The notes beneath the pieces were generated by a model. That model did not search any database. It had not been told where the DNA came from and worked only from the letters and a program-made list of their open reading frames with translations. Source: Thermotogaceae bacterium (GTDB lineage: Bacteria; Thermotogota; Thermotogae; B21-G9; HyVt-16). Taken from it: DNA of 38,534 nt. The stretch spans positions 65,691 to 104,224 of the forward strand of contig JARRBB010000001.1 of the NCBI GenBank assembly GCA_029981435.1, written 5' to 3'. Below are positions 30,191 to 38,534 of this stretch, in pieces. The stretch's first letter is position 1. Each line of letters opens with the position of its first letter. The translations under genes and the position numbers were made by a program.

Positions 30191-31489
30191 TTATAAACAC
30201 AATTTTATAATTCTTCTGGCTAAATCAGATATTTTTACTTTTTGGAATCCCGGAACCAGAGATTCAAGAGTATCGTTCAGTGGTTCAATCCACTTCTTTG
30301 GTAATTTATTCGCCCCGAATATTATCCCCATTATTGAACCAACTGTCGCACCGTTACAATCCGTATCTAAACCACTTTCCACAGCTATACATATGCTCTT
30401 TCCGAAGTCACCTTCTCCATAGAGTAATCCGAGAGCAACAAAACAGGCGTTGTTGATTGTATGAACCGTATGGTAATTCCCATATTTCTCCATTACTTTT
30501 TCCCATGCATTTTCCCAGTTTGGTTCTTTTTCATGAAGCTCAAGCACATATCTTATTGCTTCGCATAACCTGGATCTTCTTGGAATATAATTGAGACTTT
30601 TCTCTATCAATTCTTTTGGTTCTGTGCATATGAATGCATTCGCTAATATGGCAGCTATGAACATTTCACCGTATATTCCGTTTTTTACATGAGACAGCTT
30701 TGCATCGTTGTATGCCATCTTTACGGCTTTTTTCGGATCAGCAGGAGATACCCAACCAAAAATATCAGCCCTTATTTGTGCACCAATCCATTCTCTATAC
30801 GGATTCATATGGGTCGCTATCTCTGGTGGTTTGAATCCCATTACAAGGTTTCTGTAAGCGGCCCTTTCAGCTGTGTATACCAATCCAAAAGGTAGATTTT
30901 CAAGCCAGATATGTCCAACGTTCTCTGGAGTAAAGTCAAAACCGTATTTTTCTAAAACTTTCAGATTTATTATTGGATAATCAAGATCATCATCTCTTAT
31001 AGCTCTGTTCAAATTACCTCTGAGAGTTTCTTTGAAATATATTTTGAATTCATCCGTTTCATCTTCAATTTTCGGGAAATAATATTCTAATTGACTTTCA
31101 CCCGCTTTTTTCAGATATCTGAGGATCTTTTCACGTGTCCATCCTTCAACTGGTTTTCCAAGCATACAACCTGCTGCTCTACCAAGCAACGCACCGTAAA
31201 TTTTGTCAAAGAGTTCTTCCTTTGAAAACTCTGGTTTTTCATAATTTTCAAATGAGGATTCAGCCATTATATCTTCCCAATCTGAAGGTTCGTGATAGAT
31301 GAAATTTTCTTTTTTATGAGCAGATTTGAAGATTTCATAAAAGAAATACCTTGCATCGTTAATGTCAAAATGTCTATTCATTATCAAATACCAGTTAAAT
31401 GTATTCTCAATTTCAGAAACATCATATCCTTCTTCAGTAAGTTGTTTAATTTCATCTTTTACAAGTGTTCTCGGATTTTCGAATAACAT
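30191..31489 (-). CDS. ADP-ribosylglycohydrolase (DraG/ARH) family protein with N-terminal extension
   Basis: 432 aa; IYGALLGRAAGCMLGKPVEGW, IRDDDLDYPI, GDFGKSICIAVESGLDTDCNGATVGSIMGIIFGANKLPKKW. Confidence 0.93.
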   Translation of the reverse strand: MLFENPRTLVKDEIKQLTEEGYDVSEIENTFNWYLIMNRHFDINDARYFFYEIFKSAHKKENFIYHEPSDWEDIMAESSFENYEKPEFSKEELFDKIYGALLGRAAGCMLGKPVEGWTREKILRYLKKAGESQLEYYFPKIEDETDEFKIYFKETLRGNLNRAIRDDDLDYPIINLKVLEKYGFDFTPENVGHIWLENLPFGLVYTAERAAYRNLVMGFKPPEIATHMNPYREWIGAQIRADIFGWVSPADPKKAVKMAYNDAKLSHVKNGIYGEMFIAAILANAFICTEPKELIEKSLNYIPRRSRLCEAIRYVLELHEKEPNWENAWEKVMEKYGNYHTVHTINNACFVALGLLYGEGDFGKSICIAVESGLDTDCNGATVGSIMGIIFGANKLPKKWIEPLNDTLESLVPGFQKVKISDLARRIIKLCL

Positions 31490-31635
31490 CGAAATCCCTC
31501 CTTGAATTTGGAAGTATCATATCCTTGATTGAATAAGCTTCAAAGATTCTTTTCAAGTGATTTCTAAACCGTCAGTTTATTTATTATATAATTATAGCAA
31601 TTAGGTTCACAGCATAAAAAGGTGGTCAAAATTAT

Positions 31636-32385
31636 ATGTTCGTACTTCAGAAAATCCTGAGTTCTTGGGTAATGCCGAATGGATTATTGATTATATTTCT
31701 TTTGGCCCTTGGTTTTATAGTGATTAAAAAACAAAAGTTCCTGAGTGTGGTCATTTTTTTGATCACATTCATCACATATTTGATTAATACAGGTATTGGA
31801 ACATACATTTTTGTCAAACCTCTCGAAAATGCTTATGAAGAGATTGAATTAAATGCATCAAATTTTGATGCAGTTGTAGTTCTTGGAGGCGGAATTGTTT
31901 TTGGACCACAAAGGATTTATTTGAATCCCCATGCACTTCAGCGTGCATACACAGGTGCCTGGCTGGCCAAAGAATTGAATATTCCGGTGATTGTGACTGG
32001 TGGTGAAAGCCCTGGAAGAAAAGAAATATCTGAAGCTGTCGTTATGAAGGAAGTCATCGAGAATACTGGTATAGAAAGTGGTAAGATAATATTAGATACA
32101 AATGCCAGAAATACTTGCGAAAATGCTTTGTACACCTATGAAATTTGTAAGAAAAATGGATTTAAAAATATTTTGGTTGTTACCTCTGCTGTTCATATGA
32201 AAAGGGCGATGAAATGCTTTGAAAGATTCGATATACAGGTTACACCCTATCCTACGGACTATAAATACGATTATTCAAAACTAAGCTGGGTGGATTTCAT
32301 GCCAAATCCACAGGCGCTGGATGCGAATTTATCAGCTTTTCATGAGTTGATAGGGATCATATGGTACAGTCTAAGATACAGATGA
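31636..32385 (+). CDS. YdcF/SanA-like (DUF218) membrane protein
   Basis: 249 aa; two N-terminal TM segments, DAVVVLGGG...VIVTGGESPGRKEISEA...NARNTCENALYTYEICKKNGFKNILVVTSAVHMKRAMKCFER. Confidence 0.92.
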   Translation: MFVLQKILSSWVMPNGLLIIFLLALGFIVIKKQKFLSVVIFLITFITYLINTGIGTYIFVKPLENAYEEIELNASNFDAVVVLGGGIVFGPQRIYLNPHALQRAYTGAWLAKELNIPVIVTGGESPGRKEISEAVVMKEVIENTGIESGKIILDTNARNTCENALYTYEICKKNGFKNILVVTSAVHMKRAMKCFERFDIQVTPYPTDYKYDYSKLSWVDFMPNPQALDANLSAFHELIGIIWYSLRYR

Positions 32386-32392
32386 TGAATTT

Positions 32393-32986
32393 TTGAAAAG
32401 AAAGGTGATAGAAGTGAATTTGATCGATCTGGCCAGAAAAAGAAAAACAGTTAGAAAATTTAAAGATTCAGTGGTTCCACCACTTGAAGATATCCTATAT
32501 TCAATAGAAGTTGCTAAAGAAGCTCCATCAGGTATGAACGCACAGCCGTGGTTGTTCTATGTTGTGAAATCATCAAAACTTAAGGAAAAGATAAGGAATG
32601 AATGTGAAAAAGCGGAAAAGATTTTCTACGAAAAATCAAGAGGTAGATTGAAAGATTGGCTTGATGCACATGAATTTTCCTGGAAAAAAGATTTTTTAAC
32701 TCAGGCACCTTACCTTATCCTGGTGTTTTCTAACAAGAAATTCCCATTTTCCAGGGAGTCTGTCTGGCTTTCCATAGGATATCTCTTACTTGCTCTTGAA
32801 GAAAAAGGACTTGCGACTGTACCTTACACTCCACCGAATTTTCGTGAAATAGAGCTTATCTTAGATGTGCCGGTGGAATATAAGTTAGAAGTAATATTAC
32901 CTGTTGGTTATTCTGATGATCCAAAATCGAAATATGAAAGGAAAAAATTGGAGGAGATAGTGATATTCTGTGAGGAAGAAAAATAA
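32393..32986 (+). CDS. Nitroreductase family protein
   Basis: NLIDLARKRKTVRKFKDSVVPPLEDILYSIEVAKEAPSGMNAQPWLFYVVK...; start may be the GTG at about 32414 after GAAAGGTGATAGAA. Confidence 0.92.
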   Translation: MKRKVIEVNLIDLARKRKTVRKFKDSVVPPLEDILYSIEVAKEAPSGMNAQPWLFYVVKSSKLKEKIRNECEKAEKIFYEKSRGRLKDWLDAHEFSWKKDFLTQAPYLILVFSNKKFPFSRESVWLSIGYLLLALEEKGLATVPYTPPNFREIELILDVPVEYKLEVILPVGYSDDPKSKYERKKLEEIVIFCEEEK

Positions 32987-33473
32987 AAGCAAAAAGAATC
33001 TAATAATAGCTGTTTCGATACTTTCAACAATCTTTGTGGGATTCGTTTTGTTTTTTTCGATCGATAGATCGAATACATTGAGCTTGGAGTTTCCAAAAGG
33101 AAGATTGAAAATTGTGCAGAATAGCAAATCTATGGAAATAGAAATAGAAATCGCGGATAAAGAAGAACTCTGGCAACAGGGGTTGATGTTCAGAAAGAGT
33201 ATCCCCTGGAAATATGGGATGCTTTTTGTTTTTCCAGAGAATGCGACTTCAGGTTTCTGGATGAAGAATACCTTGATACCTCTTGATATAGCATTTATAA
33301 ATTCGAACGGTGAGATAATAAATATACAGAGGATGGAGCCTTGCAAAGCAGAGGTTTGCAGAATCTACAAAAGTCCTATTCCTTATAGATTTGCGCTTGA
33401 AGTAAAAGCTGGCTTTTTTGAAAAATTCGGTTTCAGTGAAGGTGCAAAAATAGAGTTTTCAATCGAACAGTGA
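32970..33473 (+). CDS. DUF192 family protein with N-terminal TM anchor
   Basis: 167 aa; GLMFRKSIPWKYGMLFVFPENATSGFWMKNTLIPLDIAFINSNGEIINIQRMEPC is the DUF192 signature. GTG start overlaps nitroreductase 3' end. Confidence 0.94.
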   Translation: MRKKNKSKKNLIIAVSILSTIFVGFVLFFSIDRSNTLSLEFPKGRLKIVQNSKSMEIEIEIADKEELWQQGLMFRKSIPWKYGMLFVFPENATSGFWMKNTLIPLDIAFINSNGEIINIQRMEPCKAEVCRIYKSPIPYRFALEVKAGFFEKFGFSEGAKIEFSIEQ

Positions 33474-34511
33474 TTATTTGTTGACTTTAAAAAATATTTT
33501 TCCGATGAGAAATAGAAGTAATGTTAAGCTCACAAACGAACTTGTTAGCATAGTAACCCACATAATAGTTGCAAGGTATGAATGAATCATCAATGGAGAT
33601 AAAAACATAGCAGTTAGGCCTATAGCAAGCCCCAGCGCATTTGCCAGAATTGGTCTCGAAACACTTTCAAATGTTTTCCGCAAAGCGTTCGTTTTGTCAG
33701 TTTTATGATAGTATTTGAAAAGTTCAACAAAATGTATCGAATAATCTATACCAACTCCAATTATAATGCTTGCAATAGTTACTGTAACAATATTCAAATC
33801 GATACCGGAATACCCCATGAATCCAAAAAGTGCTATCAGAGTTATCAGTATTGGAATAATCGACAAAAAAGGTGTTATGAAATTTTTCTGTGATATCAAC
33901 AGCAGTATGAACACAAAGAGTAATGCAAGCGCTACGGACTTCATTTGTTGAGAGATTATTGAATTATTCATTTCTTCTATCACAAATGGAATTCCGGCAA
34001 GTTGTATTTTGCTCGCTGGTAATCTGTTTTTATTCATGCTGATAATTTGTCCCAGATCGTCTAAGGTTCTATTATCTAAATCTCTCAAAAATATCATACT
34101 TCTACCATTTTTTCCACTGCGATCTACAAAATTGTTTATCTGTTCAGATGGAAGAAGTCTTTTTATCAATAAAACTCTTGGAAGTATTTGGGGATACTCT
34201 TTCTGACCGTACAAACGTTCGTTTATCAGTGATATGATGTCGTAAATTGATACTACCTTTTGAACTCCTTCTATATTTTTAATTTGATCTTGAAGTTCTA
34301 TGATACTGCTGGCAAATTCGGGCTTTAGAACGTTACTATCACTGTAAACTAAAAAAACTGGTAAGGCACTTTCGAAAACTTCTTGGATTTTTTCAACATT
34401 TTTCCTGACTCTGGTGTAACTTTTGTACAATCCCAGTACATTGAAATTTGCTTTTAAACTGAATAAACCAGGCAAAAAGGCAATTGCTATAAAAATTGAA
34501 GCAAACAGGGC
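33474..34511 (-). CDS. RND superfamily (MMPL-like) exporter, C-terminal half, in a different frame from the N-terminal half
   Basis: Track ORF 33474..34475. The frame continues upstream to the A9 tract as ALFASIFIAIAFLPGLFSLKANFNVLG. GVGIDYSIHFVELFKYYHKTDKTNALRKTFESVSRPILANALGLAIG is the second RND repeat. Confidence 0.85.
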   Translation of the reverse strand, partial: ALFASIFIAIAFLPGLFSLKANFNVLGLYKSYTRVRKNVEKIQEVFESALPVFLVYSDSNVLKPEFASSIIELQDQIKNIEGVQKVVSIYDIISLINERLYGQKEYPQILPRVLLIKRLLPSEQINNFVDRSGKNGRSMIFLRDLDNRTLDDLGQIISMNKNRLPASKIQLAGIPFVIEEMNNSIISQQMKSVALALLFVFILLLISQKNFITPFLSIIPILITLIALFGFMGYSGIDLNIVTVTIASIIIGVGIDYSIHFVELFKYYHKTDKTNALRKTFESVSRPILANALGLAIGLTAMFLSPLMIHSYLATIMWVTMLTSSFVSLTLLLFLIGKIFFKVNK

Positions 34512-35643
34512 TTTTTTTTTCTGAGAAATTTTCGAAGAATGTTGCTATGTTAAGAGCAGGACGTTTTATTTTAAATTCTTTGCTTTCTACGAGAATCACA
34601 GGAAGAACAAACCAGGTTGCAACTGCTGCAAGGCCTATACCTACGCTTGCAAAAATTCCCATCTGAACCATGGAATTGGAATTTATGGTTGCAAGAGATA
34701 AAAATCCAGCCATGGTAGTCAGCGTTGTCATTATCATTGCTCTTCCTACACTTTCAAGGGTTATAGACAATGATTCGACGTTAGATAAACCATTCTGTCT
34801 GTTCTCTAAAAAGTGAGAGACAAAATGCAATCCATCCGCACTTCCCATCACTATGGTGAATATTGGTACTAACACAGTTACAATAGATAATTCTCTTCCT
34901 GTCCAGCCAAGCATTCCCATTGTCCAAAGTGCGGCTATTCCCGCAGGCATCACAGAGAAAAAAGTGGCTTTAAGATTCCCTATCTGCCATCTGAAGATAT
35001 TGAGAATAAGTATGAGGGCAATGGGAGGCAAAGTGAACACTATCAAGAGTATGTAATCAAATATTTTCGCCTCAAGATAACTGTTGCCAGATACGTAGAA
35101 CTTGTAATCCTTTAGCTTTTTTTCTAAACTTTTCATAAGGCTTCTGACATTAATTTTGTTATCCGGGATTATCATGTACATAGCATAGTATTTTCCATCT
35201 TTTGCTTTTATGTTGACACTTTCTTTCATGTCCTCTATAAAGTCAACAACTTTATCCAAATCTTTCGAAGAAATCTTTCTCATATCAAGCAGGTTGAAAC
35301 CGATTGGAAGTTTTTCTGGTAAAGGAGGAATTACACTCTTGACACCATCTATAGATTTAATCAAATCCTGAATTTCATAAATTCTCTTTAGGTTTTTTAG
35401 GTTCAGCAGTTCATCATCAAATTCTATCATCAACATTAACTGTTCACCTGACTGAAAGGTCTGATTCATTTCATCATAGATTTTTTTAGCTGCTGAATCC
35501 TTTGGCATGAAGACATTGAAATCCGCACTTATGTGTATTCTTACGACCCCTAAAAGAGCAAAGATGTTTGCAATGATTATTATCAAAAAAAATTTCTTTC
35601 TGTTTCTCTTGACAAAATTTGAATATCTGGCATAGATGTTCAA
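34512..35643 (-). CDS. RND superfamily (MMPL-like) exporter, N-terminal half
   Basis: Track ORF 34393..35643; GSADGLHFVSHFLENRQNGLSNVESLSITLESVGRAMIMTTLTTMAGFLSL is the first RND repeat. Codons after the A9 tract (SPVCFNFYSNCLFAW...) look non-native. TTG start with SD GAAGGAGG. Confidence 0.88.
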
Positions 35644-35664
35644 GAAGGTTTCCTCCTTCGTTTT

Positions 35665-37041
35665 TCAATTACTGTAACCAAGACCTGTCATTTTTTTCAG
35701 ATTAAGTTTTTTTAAAATTTCTTCTTTATCGACACCGGAATCTTCAGCAAGAAATTCAAGAGCTTTTGAAAGATTCCAGTTTGCCTTTTTAATCGCCGCT
35801 GATACTTTATCATATCCAAATAAACTTATCAATGGGGTCAGATTCGCCAGAGAGTTTTTGAGATTCTCTTCGCATCTCTCGGTATTTGCCTCTACTTTAT
35901 CGATATATTTTGAAAGAGCTGTACACGCACTTATAAGCAAATTAAAGGATTTAAGTGTAGTGTGAACTATCAGGGGTACAAACTGGTTCAACTCGAGGTT
36001 TCCAAGTGAACAAGCATGATTTATAACAACATCATTCCCAAATATAATATGGCAGATTTGCAGAGAGTATTCCGGTACAACAGGATTTATCTTTCCAGGC
36101 ATTATAGAACTTCCAGCCTGTACTGCTGGCAGTTTTATTTCACCAATCGCAGTATTAGGACCGCTTCCCAACAACCTGAGATCGTTCGATATTTTGTAGA
36201 TATTGACTGCAAGGGATTTCAAAAGTCCGTGAATTTCTGCGAACACATCAAGATTTTGGGTCGTATCGATCAAATTTTCAGCTTTTGCTATTTTTACTTT
36301 TGAAACTTCCCTGAGCTTATCCACTATTTTTAAAATGTATTCTTTTGGTGCACCAACTCCTGTTCCTATCGCTGTGCCACCGATATTTACACTTCGTATT
36401 CTTTCTTCAACTTTATATAATCTCCATCTATCTCTCGCAAGTGCATCCGCAAACGCACCAAATTCTTGTCCGAGCATTATTGGAGGACCATCCATGAGCT
36501 GAGTCCTTCCAGGCTTTCTTATCTCGTAGAATTCTTTCTCTTTCCTTTGAACAGCGTCTTGTAGTTCTATAACACTATCTACAAGTTCTCTTAACCTCAC
36601 TATAACGGCTATTTTTCCAGCGGTTGGAAAGGTGTCGTTTGTTGATTGATGCAGATTGACATGATCAATCGGATCAACAAGATACTCACCTTTTTTTCCG
36701 CCCAATATCTCTGTAGCACGGTTGGCTATGACCTCGTTGATGTTCATGTTTATGGAAGTACCAGCACCGCCAACCAGCGGATCAACAACCACGTGCTTTG
36801 AAAGCTTTTTCCATTCATCGCATGCCTGAACTATAGCATTTGTTCTTTCATCATCGAGATATCCCAGTTCATTATTCAGAATGGCACAGGCTTTTTTTAC
36901 CATGAAATAAGCCCAGATGAATTTTTCATCGAACTTTTCAGATGTTTTTGGAAAGTTTAGGAGGGCTCGTTTGGTATGTATACCGTAATAAGCGTCTTCT
37001 TCTACTTTAAGTTCACCCAGATAATCCTTCTCTATTCTCAA
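35665..37041 (-). CDS. aspA: Aspartate ammonia-lyase (aspartase/fumarase superfamily)
   Basis: 458 aa; [57 protein letters not shown]. Confidence 0.93.
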   Translation of the reverse strand: MRIEKDYLGELKVEEDAYYGIHTKRALLNFPKTSEKFDEKFIWAYFMVKKACAILNNELGYLDDERTNAIVQACDEWKKLSKHVVVDPLVGGAGTSINMNINEVIANRATEILGGKKGEYLVDPIDHVNLHQSTNDTFPTAGKIAVIVRLRELVDSVIELQDAVQRKEKEFYEIRKPGRTQLMDGPPIMLGQEFGAFADALARDRWRLYKVEERIRSVNIGGTAIGTGVGAPKEYILKIVDKLREVSKVKIAKAENLIDTTQNLDVFAEIHGLLKSLAVNIYKISNDLRLLGSGPNTAIGEIKLPAVQAGSSIMPGKINPVVPEYSLQICHIIFGNDVVINHACSLGNLELNQFVPLIVHTTLKSFNLLISACTALSKYIDKVEANTERCEENLKNSLANLTPLISLFGYDKVSAAIKKANWNLSKALEFLAEDSGVDKEEILKKLNLKKMTGLGYSN

Positions 37042-38258
37042 CTGATTACCTCCTTGAAGAAAATTCTTGTGGCTCTTTCCAAAACACCGTGCATGTAGGA
37101 TATAACCACCCCATAGTTTGTCATTGGAATCCCAAGCCTTCTGGACATTCTAACTCTTCTCATCATGGAATTTCGATTCATCACACAGCCACCGCAGTGT
37201 ATTATCAACTTCACATCTTCGAGCTCTTCAAATTCTGGAAAATCGACTCCAGCCCAAACTTCGAAATCGATCTTAGCACCTGTATGATTCACAAGCCATC
37301 GAGGTATTTTAATACGGCCTATGTCTTCAGTTAAAGGCCTGTGAGTACATCCTTCCATTATTAAGACTTTATCGCCATCTTGCAGATTTTCTATCTCTTT
37401 TACACTTGATATGAAATATTCCAAATCCCCTCTGTATCTTGCTTCAAGTATCGAAAATGTCGTTAATTCAACATCATCAGGGACATCTGATACGACTTTC
37501 ATGACACTCTGTGAATCTGTGACAACCAGTTTTGGCTTGATTCCAATATTCTCTATTGCGAATCTCAATTCTCTTTCTTTTACAACGAGTGCAAGAGCTT
37601 CTTTGTCTATGGTTTCCCTGATCGCATGTACCTGCGGCATTATCAGTCTGCCTTTTGGGGCTCCTAAATCTATTGGTACAACCATTATTACAAGCTCTCC
37701 GCCATCTATCAAATCGGAGATATATGGTATCTCTTCATCAGAAGGGATTAATTCGCTCAAAATTTTACCGATGTTTTCTAAACCTTTTCTTTCCTTTGAA
37801 GAAACCACAATAACTTTTGAGTTAAACCTTGTTTGATATATTCTCGAAAGATCGTAAGCCTTATCACCCAGTAAATCAGATTTGTTTACAACCACAAGAA
37901 AAGGGATCTCCATATCTTTGAATGTTGAGATAACCTGCTCTTCGTATGCTGAAGGTTCGCTATCAACAACCAGTATACCTGCATCAGCTCTGTAAAAGAT
38001 CTTTTTTGCACGTTCAACCCTCAACCTGCCAAGTTCTCCCACATCGTCCAGTCCAGGGGTATCAACGAAAGTAACAGGACCTAACGGAGAAAGTTCCATG
38101 CTTTTAAAGACCGGATCTGTTGTTGTACCTGCAACATCACTTACTATCGATACATTCTGCCCTGTTAAGGCATTCATCAAAGAAGATTTACCAACATTTC
38201 TTTTTCCTGCTATGATTATGTATTTCCTGAATCCCGAACTTGCTATCATTGTTTTCAC
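37038..38258 (-). CDS. hydF: [FeFe]-hydrogenase H-cluster maturation GTPase HydF
   Basis: 406 aa; [28 protein letters not shown]; cluster ligand motifs EGCTHRPL and [11 protein letters not shown] characteristic of HydF. Confidence 0.96.
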   Translation of the reverse strand: MKTMIASSGFRKYIIIAGKRNVGKSSLMNALTGQNVSIVSDVAGTTTDPVFKSMELSPLGPVTFVDTPGLDDVGELGRLRVERAKKIFYRADAGILVVDSEPSAYEEQVISTFKDMEIPFLVVVNKSDLLGDKAYDLSRIYQTRFNSKVIVVSSKERKGLENIGKILSELIPSDEEIPYISDLIDGGELVIMVVPIDLGAPKGRLIMPQVHAIRETIDKEALALVVKERELRFAIENIGIKPKLVVTDSQSVMKVVSDVPDDVELTTFSILEARYRGDLEYFISSVKEIENLQDGDKVLIMEGCTHRPLTEDIGRIKIPRWLVNHTGAKIDFEVWAGVDFPEFEELEDVKLIIHCGGCVMNRNSMMRRVRMSRRLGIPMTNYGVVISYMHGVLERATRIFFKEVIS

Positions 38259-38334
38259 CTCGTTGTAAAAGATTCTATATTAATTTTAGCAGGTTTCGAA
38301 AGTTTGCGTTTTATTTTAAATTTTCTGGATAATT

Positions 38335-38534
38335 TTAGCTCCTGAAGTTTCTTGCTACTTTGATCATTGCCAAATAATTTTCAGAAAGAATTCTATCTTC
38401 TCTTTTCATCAGTTTTTTCGGAAAAATTCTTATTCAATTCAGATATTTTGGCCTGTGGCTTATGATTTTCTTGACAATACTAATTTCACCAAGATGAACT
38501 TTTCGGTTATTTCTGTTTTCTTTTATCTATCGTA
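38335..38534 (-). pseudogene. Possible decayed reading frame at window edge (degenerate gene remnant)
   Basis: One minus-strand frame reads IKENRNNRKVHLGEISIVKKIISHRPKYLN*IRIFPKKLMKREDRILSENYLAMIKVARNFRS* with a single internal stop at 38434-38436 and another near 38527. Compositionally coding-like, family not identified. Confidence 0.3.

Noticed and set aside
29595-30422. 275 aa plus-strand ORF antisense to nucleoside hydrolase and DraG-like genes
   Set aside because: Entirely antisense to two clear enzyme genes; low-complexity Ser/Phe/Ile composition typical of shadow ORFs.
32897-33346. 149 aa minus-strand ORF over nitroreductase end and DUF192
   Set aside because: Antisense shadow; Phe/Ile-rich without motif.
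37411-37836. 141 aa plus-strand ORF inside hydF
   Set aside because: Antisense shadow of hydF.

Overview
About 38.5 kb of AT-rich, gene-dense bacterial chromosome. Protein content and gene order look Thermotogales (Thermotoga/Pseudothermotoga-like); this placement is by recognition only. Recognisable units, left to right: the end of a sugar ABC transporter binding-protein gene and a GT4-type glycosyltransferase; a guaB / unknown protein / truA / PEGA-beta-propeller run; a minus-strand mtnA-yaaR-holB-ricT-DUF2905-ylxQ-infB run; an aldo/keto reductase, a small lipoprotein and an ABC-2 permease; a lipoprotein metallopeptidase with Ig-like domains; a complete tmRNA gene; a divergent Crp/Fnr regulator <> hemerythrin(DUF438)-hcp locus plus ferredoxin, with a perfect 16-bp palindrome between the divergent genes; tatD and a cupin; a subtilase lipoprotein with a partner lipoprotein; a sugar/nucleoside salvage block (PfkB kinase, ribokinase, nucleoside hydrolase, ADP-ribosylglycohydrolase); ydcF, nitroreductase and DUF192; and a minus-strand hydF-aspA-RND exporter run in which the RND gene is split at an A9 tract. 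No CRISPR array, rRNA, standalone tRNA or intact IS element was seen. The best second-look items are the palindrome placed near -41.5 of a predicted hcp-operon promoter, the RND reading-frame break at A9, the likely CTG start of the ABC-2 permease, and the DraG-like gene next to nucleoside-salvage genes. I did not find a convincing wholly new system; most of the window is core or housekeeping.
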